64,000 bases of DNA from the NCBI RefSeq assembly GCF_019320115.1, contig NC_089597.1:118488000-118551999 (forward strand), in the 5' to 3' direction. This DNA comes from Miscanthus floridulus (lineage: Eukaryota > Streptophyta > Magnoliopsida > Poales > Poaceae). Position 1 is the stretch's first letter. The number at the start of each line of letters is the position of its first letter. The translations under genes and the position numbers were made by a program. Below are positions 55,888-64,000 of the stretch, piece by piece. The notes under the pieces are model-generated. The model made no database searches and was not told the origin of the DNA. It worked only from the letters and a program-made list of their open reading frames with translations.

Positions 55888-56261
55888 GCTAGTCCTCGAG
55901 CCTGACAGTATGTGATGTAGTCACGTGGTGCCAGAGTCATAAAGTAGAAGACCAGCCAAGCAGGCAGCCAGTCCCCAAGCGTAGCCTCGAGATGAGAACA
56001 AGCACATTCACCGCAAGGTGAAGTGTGCCCACTTAGTCCCCGAGCCTGCTGGAAGATGAAGAATGAATCTTGTAGCAGGGTCAAAGAAGTCTGAAAGCTT
56101 ACCGACGTCGTCTGACATGCGCGTATCAAGACCCCAGACGTGCTGCCCAAGATCAGCATCCTGGTCCGAACAACATGGAGCAGCTTGATAGCACACCGAT
56201 AAGACGTAGCAAGATCCGACCACCAAGGGAGCACCAAGGAGTCCTCGGCATCGCTAGCGAT

Positions 56262-57600
56262 GACCGAGCACCGAGGAGCAAGGAGTCCCCGGCGTCGCTG
56301 GTGATGTCCGAGCACCAAGGAGCGAGGAGTCCCTGACGTCGCTGGCGATGTCCGAGCATCGAGGAGCGAGGAGTCCCCGACGTCCCTGGCGATGTCCGAG
56401 CACCGAGGAGCGAGGAGTCCCCGACGTCGCTGGCGATGTCCGAGCATTGAGGAGAGAGGAGTCCCCGGTGTCGCTGGCGATGTCCGAGCATCGAGGAGCG
56501 AGGAGTCCCCGGCGTCGTTGGTGATGACCGAGCACCGAGGAGCGAGGAGTCCCCGGCGTCGCTGGTGATGTCCGAGCACCGAGGAGCTAGGAGTCCCCGG
56601 CGTCGCTGGCGATGACCGAGCACCGAGGAGCGAGGAGTCCCCGGCGTCGCTGGCGATTCCGAGCACCGAGGAGCGAGGAGTCCCCGGTGTCGCTGGCGAT
56701 GACCGAGCACCGAGGAGCGAGGAGTCCCCGACGTAGGCGGTGATGTCCGAGCACCGAGGAGCGAGGAGTCCCCGGCGTCGCTGGCGATGACCAAGCACCG
56801 AGGAGCGAGGAGCCCCCGGCATCGCTAGCGATGACCGAGCACCGAGGAGCGAGGAGTCCCCGGCGTCGCTGGCGATGACCGAGCACCGAAGAGCGAGGAG
56901 TCGTAGGCGGCGCTGGCGATTACCGAGCACCGAGGAGCGAGGAGTCCCTAGTGTCACTAGTGATATCCGAGCACCGAGGAGCGAGGAGTCCCCAGTGTCA
57001 CTAGTGATATCCGAGCACCGAGGAGCGAGGAGTCGCCGGCGTCGCTGGCGATGACCGAGCACCGAGGAGCGAGGAGGCCCCGACATAGGCGGCGATGTCC
57101 GAGCACCGAGGAGCGAGGAGTCCCCGGCGTCGCTGGCGATGACCGAGCACCGAGGAGCGAGGAGCCCCCGGCGTCGCTGGCGATGACCGAGCACCGAGGA
57201 GCGACGAGTCCCCAGCGTCGCTAGCGATGACCGAGCACCGAAGAGCGAGGAGTCATAGGCGACGCTGATGATTACCGAGCACCGAGGGGCGAGGAGTCCT
57301 CGGTGTCGCTGGTGATATCCGAGCACTGAGGAGCGAGGAGTCCGCGGCGTCACTGGCGATGACCGAGCACCGAGGAGTCCCGGCGTAGGCGGCGATGTCC
57401 GAGCACCGAGGAGTCCCAGTGAAGCTGGCGATGACCGAGCACCGAGGAGTCCCTGATGTAGGCGGCGATGTTCGAGCACCGAGGAGTCCCAGGCAAAGCT
57501 GGCGAGGTCTGAGCACCGAGGAGTCCCCGACGTAGCTGGCGACGTCCGTGCAGTGAAGTGTGCCCACTTACTCCTCGAGCACGAAGAAACCGAGCGCCGA
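56262..57600. repeat. Minisatellite: about 25 copies of a 44-bp unit and about six of a 36-bp unit
   Basis: Consensus start CCGAGCACCGAGGAGCGAGG, then AGTCCCCGGCGTCGCTGGCG and ATGA or ATGT. At the right end (about 57360-57560) units lack eight bases (GAGCGAGG type) and are 36 bp. There two types alternate (CGTAGGCGGCGATGT and AAGCTGGCGATGA), giving a 72-bp higher-order period. Units differ by a few substitutions; one is 43 bp. Confidence 0.9.
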
Positions 57601-58514
57601 GGAGTCCCCGGCGTAGCTGGCGACGAAGCACGAGTGGCGAACAGTCTGGTCAACTGGTCGGCGGCGAAGTGAGCATTAAGTAGAAGCGACCGGCGAACAG
57701 TCCGATCAACTGATCGGCGACGGAGTCCATGAACCGAGCGGTCCAACTAGTTGATCGGTGGGAAAGCCCGAGCACCAGGTGATTCGATCACCTGGACGAT
57801 GATCCTGCAATATAAACATGAAGAACGGGTAGTACATGATGTAAAAATAAATGAACTCTGGAGAAAAACCAGCATTGGTGATGAAACGACGTATGCAGTT
57901 CGGTGATCAGTTGGCGTGAAAATATATTTATGTTTAATATAAACCGTCCGAACAGTTAGTGTGTAGCTGAGTCTTCAGCCCTTACTAGCCCATAGTCCAT
58001 AACGTCGAGCGCGGAGCCCGTGCACGTGTAGGAGGAATAGGCGTGACCAAGGAGCCACTGCCGACCACCCATAACGCAGAGCGCGGAGCCCGTAGCACGT
58101 GTAGGGAGGAGCCGGAGACAGGGCCGTCTTTGGAGGCGTCCGAGCATCAGCAGGACTGTTCGGGGGTTCGGAAAATCGTTTGGAGAGCAAATATGGAGAA
58201 AATAGTTCAGAGAAACATTATGGCGATATACGAAGATTGGAGAATATTTAGAAGAATATTAAAGCGTGACTTAGCTTTAGACGGAGCGTCTGGTTGGCGA
58301 CGTATGACGTTATCTGGTCGGCGTTGACGACGAGCAGCTGGCGGGCGGTGAGTTGTTGGTGAAGACAACCTCGGAGGTGGTTTCGAGATCGGATCTGCTG
58401 TCGTGGGGGCTGATGTAGCCAGCGATGAATCATCATCGTGGACCAGCATGGATCTCCACGAGATTGACGACGAGAACGCGTTGTTGATTTGAGGTCCATC
58501 TGGCTCGCCATGGA

Positions 58515-58545
58515 TCAAGCGCACACCCCTAGCTAGCGCGCCAAC
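58515..58545 (-). other. PBS region of the minisatellite element
   Basis: Immediately inside the 5' LTR the minus strand reads GTTGGCGCGCTAGCTAGGGG, then TGTGCGCTTGATCCATGG. It shares GTTGGCG with the PBS region of the 16-kb Gypsy element. Confidence 0.65.
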
Positions 58546-58882
58546 TGTCGACAGAATATGCTCGACAGTCCACCGAGGGGTATCCCGCGATGGTAGATTT
58601 GTCGGTGGGGATACGTGTAATCAGGAACCAGATGGTGACAAGGCGCAGAGACAGCGATTTAGACAGGTTCGGGCCGTCTGATCGACGTAATACCCTACGT
58701 CCTGTGTCTTTGGTGTATTATATTGATCTATATGTAGATCCGATCTGATAGATCATATCCGTTAGGGGACCCCTACCTCTTCTTATATACTTTGGAGAAG
58801 GTATGGTTATATGTAAAGTAGTCTATTTGGTACTGTATAATGCCTTGCGGCGCGGCCCATGTCTTAGGGGCGTACCCCCACA
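58546..58882 (-). repeat. 5' LTR of the minisatellite element (337 bp)
   Basis: Same ends as the LTR at 55490. The two are close to identical outside the length difference, so the insertion is fairly young compared with the other elements here. Confidence 0.87.
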
Positions 58883-58887
58883 GATCC

Positions 58888-59284
58888 CATGGTCATGACA
58901 ACTGAGTGTTGCATTGATAAGAAACACTCGATTTTTGTTTCTGTTGTCAATCGGGTGTTTTAGGTGGCTTCCAACACTGTTGTCACGTGCCCCTACAACA
59001 CCCGAGCGGTGAGTAGACGGGCTATGGTGTTATCTGAAAATAAAACTTATTTCGCACATAATTTATACGTTTCCATAAGATCGATTGAGCTTAAAAAATT
59101 ATTGAATTAGCATCGGATTGTCAAAACCGGTTCAGGGCGGTTTTCGTGGGCTAGTTTAGTTGTTGTATATGTAATAACTTGCTATCAACGAATAGGTAGG
59201 TACCAGATGAGTTCACTCCCAACTCAGTAGCGATCATCAGTACGTACACATACAGCTGCTCTCCCCTCCATCTTCATCTCACCG
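58888..59284 (+). promoter_or_regulatory. Upstream region and leader of the lectin receptor kinase
   Basis: Only about 400 bp separate the LTR element from the ATG. A TATA-like TGTATATGTA lies at 59164-59173, about 115 bp before the ATG. The leader just before the start is CT-rich (CTCTCCCCTCCATCTTCATC), common in plant 5' UTRs. No other motif can be claimed. Confidence 0.4.
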
Positions 59285-61783
59285 ATGGCTTCAACAACGC
59301 TACTACTTGTCACGGCCGTGGCCATCATCGGCAGTGCAAGGTGCTTCGCAGCGGACACCATCACCGCCAACTCCGCCATCTCCGGCGGCCGGACCGTCGT
59401 GTCCAGAGGCGGCAACTTTGAGCTGGGCTTCTTCCGTCCAGCAGCACCAGGTGGAGGTGGTGACAGCAACACGGCTTCTTCTCATAATTACTACGTGGGA
59501 ATCTGGTACAAGAAAGCCGTGAAGCCGTGCACGCCCGTGTGGGTCGCGAACAGAGCCGCACCGGTCTCCGACCCCGCGTCCTCTCAGCTCGCCGTTGCGG
59601 CGGACGGCAACCTCGTGCTCACCAACGAGGCCGGAGAGCTCGTCTGGTCCTCGAACGTCGTCATCTCCGGCAGCAGCCTCAACGGCACCGTGGCTGTCCT
59701 CTTGGACAGCGGAAACCTCGTCCTCCGGCGCGACGACGGCGAGGTCGTATGGCAGAGCATCGAGCACCCCACCGACACGTGGCTCCCGGGAGCCCGTCTC
59801 GGCATGAACAAGATCACCGGCCACGTGCAGGCTGTGACTTCTTGGAGGAGCTCCAGTGACCCGGCTCCCGGCATGTACTCCCTGGGAATCGATCCCAACG
59901 GGACCAGCCAGTTCTTCCTGTCCTGGAACAGGACCGTGAACTTCTGGAGCACTGGAGAGTGGACAGGCAGCATATTTGCCAATGTCCCGGAGATGACGTC
60001 GCACGACAAGTACAACTTCGAGTTCGTGGCAACCGCGAACGCCAGCTACTTCTACTACTCCCAGCAAGATCCCACGGTCATCTCCAGGTTAGTCGTGGAC
60101 GTCTCCGGCCAGGCGAGGCAGATCATGTGGATGCCGTCCACCGAGGAGTGGATGATCATATGGGAGGAGCCGCACAAGCTCTGCGACGTCTACGCTACCT
60201 GCGGTGCGTTCGGCGTCTGCGACGAGAAGAGCGAGCCCTTCTGCAGTTGCCCCGCCGGCTTCCATCCCTCCTCCGTGGAGGACTGGGAGCTCGGAGACCA
60301 CTCCCATGGCTGCCGCCGGAACAATCCCTTGCAGTGTCACAACAGTTCGGTGCGCGATAAGGACGGCGGCGACGCCTTCTTGCTGGCGCCAGGTATTTCC
60401 CTGCCGAGGAACTCGTCGCCTGCAGCTGCAGCAGCATCACCATCATCAAGCGCTGAAGACTGCAGGTCAGCGTGCTTGAGGAGTTGTGACTGCAACGCTT
60501 ACTCCTACGGCAGTCGCTGTGCTCTCTGGTACGGTGACCTGCTCGGCTTGTCTGCCATGGACACGGCAAGCACGGATGACCTTTACCTCCGGCTGTCTGC
60601 CATGGATGTGCCCTCGAATGGCTGTCGTAAAAGAACGGTCGTCGTCTTCGTTTCTGTTGCCTCAGCTGCGTCGATCCTAGCCTGCTTGTCTGTCATCGTG
60701 ACCGTGCTTGTTAAGATGTTTAGGAGAAGACAGAGGAACATAAGATTCATGCAAGCTGCAGCAGAAGGCGGTAACCTCGTGGCGTTCAAGTACAGCGACA
60801 TGAGGAGGGCGACCAAGAACTTCTCGGAGAAGCTCGGCGGTGGCAGCTTCGGCTCAGTGTACAAAGGTACGTTGTCCGGTGTCGGCGCCGCCGTCGCCGT
60901 GAAGAAGCTGGAAGGCGTCCTCTGCGTTGGGGACAAGCAGTTCAGGAACGAGGTGCGCACCATCGGCATGATCCAGCACATCAACCTCGTCCGGCTCCGC
61001 GGCTTCTCCTCCCACGGCAGCGAGCGGCTGCTCGTCTACGACTACATGCCCAACGGCTCGCTGGACAGGGCGCTCTTCACGGCGGCGCCGGCGCTGAGCT
61101 GGCGCGTGAGGTTCCAGATCGCGCTGGGCGCCGCCCGGGGCTTGCTGTACCTTCACGAGGGGTGCCGGGACTGCATCATCCACTGCGACATCAAGCCGGA
61201 GAACATCCTGCTCGACGTCAACCTCGTGCCCAAGGTCGCCGACTTCGGCATGGCGAAGCTGCTGGGGAGGGACTTCAGCAGGGTCCTGACGACGGTGCGG
61301 GGCACCATCGGGTACCTCGCGCCGGAGTGGATCTCCGGCGTGCCCATCACCGCCAAGGCCGACGTGTACAGCTACGGCATGGTGCTGCTGGAGATCATTT
61401 CAGGCCGGAGAAACGCACGAGGCTGGGCGACTACAGAGCAGGAGGCGTCGCTGTCGGGGTACTTCCCGCTGGTGGCCTCGAGTAAGGTCAACGAAGGGGA
61501 GGCGCTCGTTGGGCTGCTGGACGAGCGCCTGCACGGCGACGCGGACGCTCGGGAGCTGGAACGCGCGTGCAGGGTGGCCTGCTGGTGCGTGCAGGACGAC
61601 GAGGCTCACCGGCCGTCGATGGAGCAGGTGGTCCAGGCGCTGGAGGGGGTCGTGATCCTGGACGTGCCGCCGATTCCAACGTCGCTGCAAGCAGCATTCG
61701 CCGGTAATGCTACCTTTGTGGGTAGGCCTGACAGTGCGTACTTTGATTGCCTCTCACGACGCCATCTACAAAAGAGTATTTAG
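59285..61783 (+). CDS. G-type lectin S-receptor-like serine/threonine-protein kinase, intronless
   Basis: Eight hundred and thirty-two residues, complete, single exon. Signal peptide about 1-22; B-type (bulb) lectin domain about 23-165 with GNFELGFF, YYVGIWYKK, WVANRAAPV, LDSGNLVLR and WQSIEHPTDTWLPG; S-locus glycoprotein region about 190-330 with the cysteine-rich CDVYATCGAFGVCD; PAN/apple-like region about 350-435 (CRSACLRSCDCNAYSY); transmembrane helix about 451-474, then basic FRRRQR; kinase about 510-790. Kinase motifs: LGGGSFGSVYKG (about 517), VAVKK with K540, HCDIKPEN with D635, DFG at 653-655, APEW. The arginine usual before the catalytic aspartate is cysteine (HCD), so it is a non-RD kinase. 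It sits in the plasma membrane; ligand unknown. Family members act in defence and stress signalling. ATG chosen because the signal peptide follows directly. No lesion seen. Confidence 0.95.
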   Translation: MASTTLLLVTAVAIIGSARCFAADTITANSAISGGRTVVSRGGNFELGFFRPAAPGGGGDSNTASSHNYYVGIWYKKAVKPCTPVWVANRAAPVSDPASSQLAVAADGNLVLTNEAGELVWSSNVVISGSSLNGTVAVLLDSGNLVLRRDDGEVVWQSIEHPTDTWLPGARLGMNKITGHVQAVTSWRSSSDPAPGMYSLGIDPNGTSQFFLSWNRTVNFWSTGEWTGSIFANVPEMTSHDKYNFEFVATANASYFYYSQQDPTVISRLVVDVSGQARQIMWMPSTEEWMIIWEEPHKLCDVYATCGAFGVCDEKSEPFCSCPAGFHPSSVEDWELGDHSHGCRRNNPLQCHNSSVRDKDGGDAFLLAPGISLPRNSSPAAAAASPSSSAEDCRSACLRSCDCNAYSYGSRCALWYGDLLGLSAMDTASTDDLYLRLSAMDVPSNGCRKRTVVVFVSVASAASILACLSVIVTVLVKMFRRRQRNIRFMQAAAEGGNLVAFKYSDMRRATKNFSEKLGGGSFGSVYKGTLSGVGAAVAVKKLEGVLCVGDKQFRNEVRTIGMIQHINLVRLRGFSSHGSERLLVYDYMPNGSLDRALFTAAPALSWRVRFQIALGAARGLLYLHEGCRDCIIHCDIKPENILLDVNLVPKVADFGMAKLLGRDFSRVLTTVRGTIGYLAPEWISGVPITAKADVYSYGMVLLEIISGRRNARGWATTEQEASLSGYFPLVASSKVNEGEALVGLLDERLHGDADARELERACRVACWCVQDDEAHRPSMEQVVQALEGVVILDVPPIPTSLQAAFAGNATFVGRPDSAYFDCLSRRHLQKSI

Positions 61784-61852
61784 TTTGGTATTAACCGTAT
61801 TCAGTGCAAATTAAGAGATGTGCCAGTCTTTCTTTTTGTGTCCATATCTGAA

Positions 61853-61858
61853 AAATAA
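61853..61858 (+). terminator. Possible polyadenylation signal of the kinase gene
   Basis: AATAAA about 70 bp after the stop codon (61781-61783), in AT-rich sequence. Plant signals are loose, so this is a candidate only. Confidence 0.45.
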
Positions 61859-62071
61859 AATCCTAAAAATAATCTTGTTATGAAATCCTTAAGTAATTTT
61901 GTAAAAGATACATTTGCTTGCAAAACTTTGTTACACTTCTCATATATTTGAAGTGTCTGATTTTTTCATTGTTGTTCGGATAAGATATAATTTCATCTTT
62001 GTTTGGCTATAGAAAAAAACGTGGGTTGTTTCTTGTGACTTGTCATTTATATTGTACTGCAGTGTCAGAGC

Positions 62072-64000
62072 TTTTTTTTCTCAAAAATGCAAAATGTTTG
62101 CGCATCTTTGTATTAAGATCGAGAAGCAGTGAAAGTTACAACGACGCGCCACGAATGACACACTAGGGGGAATAGTGTTATACAATCAGCTCTGCCCTCC
62201 CTAACAGAAGGATATCATAGCCTATTACTCGCTAATCATGCTACCTAGCCATCACCGGCGATCAGATGCGCTGGACCGAGCAGCGCCTCGACCGCCTTGG
62301 CCGCTCTCCCTGCGGGTCTGGGAAGAGCTGTCTTATTGCCTTAGCATGCGAGGGGTTGAGCTGGTCAACGAAGATGTCGTCGTAGGCGTTCTGGTCTGTT
62401 GTGGAAGGTCTCTCCTGTTTGTCGATGAACCCCATCCGCTTCATCATCCGCACCTCTCCACGCTTAGAGGCTGGGACGCGTGAGAGCGCCTGTGCAGCGA
62501 TCCTCCTGCTGCGGGTTGGCAACTTTGGTTGTACCTCCACCGTCGGCTAAGGCAACAACTACGATGGCGCCTTACATAGGATCTTGTCGGTGAATCGCTT
62601 TAACCTCTTGGAGGTAGAGTCAGCTGATCGTGGAGGGGTGCCCGCAGGGGTGGCGCTAGGGCTTTGTGCACGCGCCTCGGCATCCATAATGCCGTGCTGA
62701 CCTCCGCAAGGTGGCGAGCTTTGTAGGCACACCTCGGCATCCACAATGCTAGGATGCCCCTCTCGCGACAGTGTGGTGTCCACCGTTGGTGCTTCCACTT
62801 CCTGAGGGACAGTCGCCCCTGCTGGTCGGCTCATGGCGAGCGAGGCGGTGAGCTCCTCCAGCATTGGGTCAACCCATAAGGGAGTCCAAAGCTCGCGCAC
62901 AACTCCAACACCAGCGGATCTGGCCTGTGGAGGTAGTGTGCATCATCAGAGGCAGCGGCATTGTCGGCGTAGTCAGACGCATCCAAGCTAGTGTCCCTCG
63001 CCGGCTTACTCCGACGCCGCCAGTGGCGTCATCGGGTTTTGCCGGCGCCCCTCGCGACACCCTTCAAGGCCCTAGCTGAGCTCGATGGGCCACCGTGGGC
63101 TCGTGCTGGGAGGCCGATGGGTCGCCGCCGCACGTAGTGATCCATGACAGGTCACTGCCCTTCGCCTTTGTCGTCGAAGCAGACCTAGGCCACTTGCAAT
63201 CTCTGGCAAGGTGGCTAAAGCCGCGGCAGTGCAGGAAATGTCGAGGCAAATGGCAAGTCGCTACTCTGTGTGAGTAGGAGAGATAGTTGAAACATCTATC
63301 GTGAAGCTCTACGGGGATCCTTTGGGCTTGCGGGAGCTGCTCTGGGCAAGTCTCATCCGAGGTGGCCGCTGATCGTGTTTCTGGCTGGGGAGGATCTCCC
63401 GCCACCCATCGGTGTTGGGAGCGGAGACCCGTTCGCATCGGCCGAGGCGTTGGCAGGTAGGTACGCGACCATCCACTGGGCAAGCAGGTATGCCGCACAC
63501 CAGATGGGGGCGCGTCCGTCTGCGATTCCTCCATCTTCTTCCATGTCCCTGCTGTCCAGCGATGTTCGCCCTGCCACAGTCCAAGACCACAACTGATCAA
63601 AGCTTGGCGCACGACGGGGACCCTGTTACTGGCTTCACCGGTCGATGGACAACATCCAGGTAGGTTGTGAGGTGGTCGTCGTCGGACTCCTTGCCGTCAT
63701 CGTCCTCCCACCGACGGCACTTCGTGCGCCCTCCCGAAAATGGGTAGAAGGGAGCCGTGGCCGGTGAGAGCATGGAGCTCAACGTCGGTGTGGACGAGGA
63801 TGGGGAGGCAGAGCTGGATCCTATCGGGGCAGACTCATTGCTGCTGCCGCTGGTGTTGGCCGCGGCGTTGGCGCCCGGCGTCGTCGTCTGCGGTGACGGG
63901 GAGGGAGCTCGCGGAGAGGCTCCAATGCCGATTCCCATGGTGTCCGGCTCGGCGGTCGCGTTGGTGGGCCCAACTTTGCTGGCGGCGGTGGTGGGGGTGG
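62072..64000 (-). mobile_element. LINE-like retroelement, 3' end with ORF1 only, running out of the window
   Basis: Read on the minus strand the element ends CTTAATACAAAGATGCGC, then a short spacer and TTTTTGAGAAAAAAAA (A-run at 62079-62072), the type of 3' terminus seen in grass LINE elements. Just before it are pieces of an ORF1-like protein. Between the ORF1 end (62262) and the terminus are only about 180 bp, so ORF2 with endonuclease and RT is missing at the 3' side. This would be an ORF1-only or deleted copy. Start and target duplication lie beyond 64000. Confidence 0.6.
62262..63938 (-). pseudogene. ORF1-like CCHC protein of the LINE-like element
   Basis: Starts MGIGIGASPRAPSPSPQTTTP at 63938 (Ser/Pro/Thr-rich N-terminus, ends in an acidic DDDGKESDDDHL stretch). 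A second frame (63612-63064) contains two zinc-knuckle-like segments, CFNYLSYSHRVATC (second cysteine replaced by tyrosine) and CRGFSHLARDC (C-x-x-x-H-x-x-x-x-C spacing, first cysteine upstream). A third frame (62900-62559) and a fourth (62540-62262, RRIAAQALSRVPASKRGEVRMMKRMGF, LFPDPQGERP) follow. The basic C-terminal part resembles that of unclassified grass retroelement ORFs with a CCHC domain. Several frameshifts and stops. Such proteins bind element RNA. Confidence 0.6.

Larger units (their letters stand above)
55490..58882 (-). mobile_element. Complete non-autonomous Gypsy-like LTR element with minisatellite, GATCC target duplication
   Basis: LTRs 55490-55887 and 58546-58882, both starting TGTCGACAGAATATGCTC and ending CCCCCACA. 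GATCC occurs directly before (55485-55489) and after (58883-58887), a perfect 5-bp target duplication. The PBS region inside the right LTR reads GTTGGCGCGCTAGCTAGGGG on the minus strand, so the element runs minus. The 2.7-kb interior has no gag or pol motif; 56260-57600 is a tandem array. This fits a large non-autonomous derivative mobilised by a Gypsy relative. Confidence 0.87.

Noticed and set aside
56262..57600. CRISPR-like array
   Set aside because: Regular repeats without distinct unique spacers; units are contiguous variants of one sequence, and the DNA is plant nuclear.
55830..57746. 638-residue minus-strand ORF as a protein-coding gene
   Set aside because: It is a read-through of a 44-bp tandem array without stops in any minus phase, lies inside an LTR element, and overlaps other long frames. 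No domain is present.
59303..60067. 254-residue minus-strand ORF inside the kinase gene
   Set aside because: Antisense shadow of the GC-rich lectin domain; no domain and no splice or promoter support.

Overview
The window looks like nuclear DNA of a panicoid grass, most likely from the Andropogoneae (sorghum, Miscanthus, sugarcane or maize type). The reasons are the nested SIRE-like Copia elements, a Tat-lineage Gypsy element, GGCCTTGTTTAG-type MITEs, GC-rich intronless coding sequence, and receptor kinases of the S-locus-lectin and WAK families. No bacterial, organellar, tRNA, rRNA or CRISPR feature was seen. Most of the 64 kb is transposable-element DNA at different stages of decay.

Layout. 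1-14.5 kb: a decayed plus-strand Copia-like element carries a younger SIRE-like Copia insertion. The locus is partly duplicated: a solo LTR with an ACTTA target duplication (1841-3749) plus flank, then an element with internal region and one LTR followed by the same flank (5117-14525). 14.6-17 kb: MITEs and plain intergenic DNA. 17.5-19.1 kb: minus-strand exon remnants of a FIP2-like pentapeptide-repeat gene. 19.9-36.0 kb: one large Ty3/Gypsy element of the Tat lineage on the minus strand (gag, protease, RT, two RNase H domains, integrase). Its 3' part carries a spliced antisense gene on the plus strand (21.6-25.2 kb). 36.6-37.1 kb: a truncated WAK extracellular-domain gene. 37.3 kb: a hairpin MITE. 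38.5-39.1 kb: CACTA transposase debris. 39.2-42.6 kb: LTR and 3' end of a second SIRE-like Copia. 44.2-50.2 kb: a gag-only Copia with two LTRs, one truncated. About 50.2-52.2 kb: the end of a CACTA element. 52.57-53.52 kb: a small Mutator-like element with 132-bp inverted repeats and a perfect 9-bp target duplication, carrying a GC-rich fragment (Pack-MULE). 54.1 kb: a short inverted fragment of a receptor-kinase gene. 55.49-58.88 kb: a complete non-autonomous LTR element with a GATCC target duplication and about 30 copies of a 44/36-bp minisatellite. 59.3-61.8 kb: the one clearly intact gene, a G-type lectin S-receptor-like kinase of 832 residues. 62.07-64 kb: the 3' half of a LINE-like retroelement (CCHC ORF1) on the minus strand, running off the window.

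How it fits together. Only the lectin receptor kinase looks functional. It lies about 400 bp downstream of the minisatellite element and about 290 bp from the LINE 3' end, so mobile DNA flanks it closely on both sides. The FIP2-like, WAK-like and kinase fragments suggest this was once a more gene-rich interval, since broken up by insertion, partial duplication and LTR-LTR recombination. The least ordinary items are the spliced antisense gene inside the Gypsy element, the minisatellite-bearing LTR element beside the kinase gene, the Pack-MULE, and the reconstructed duplication history at the left end. All alignments were made by eye; no search or computation was run.
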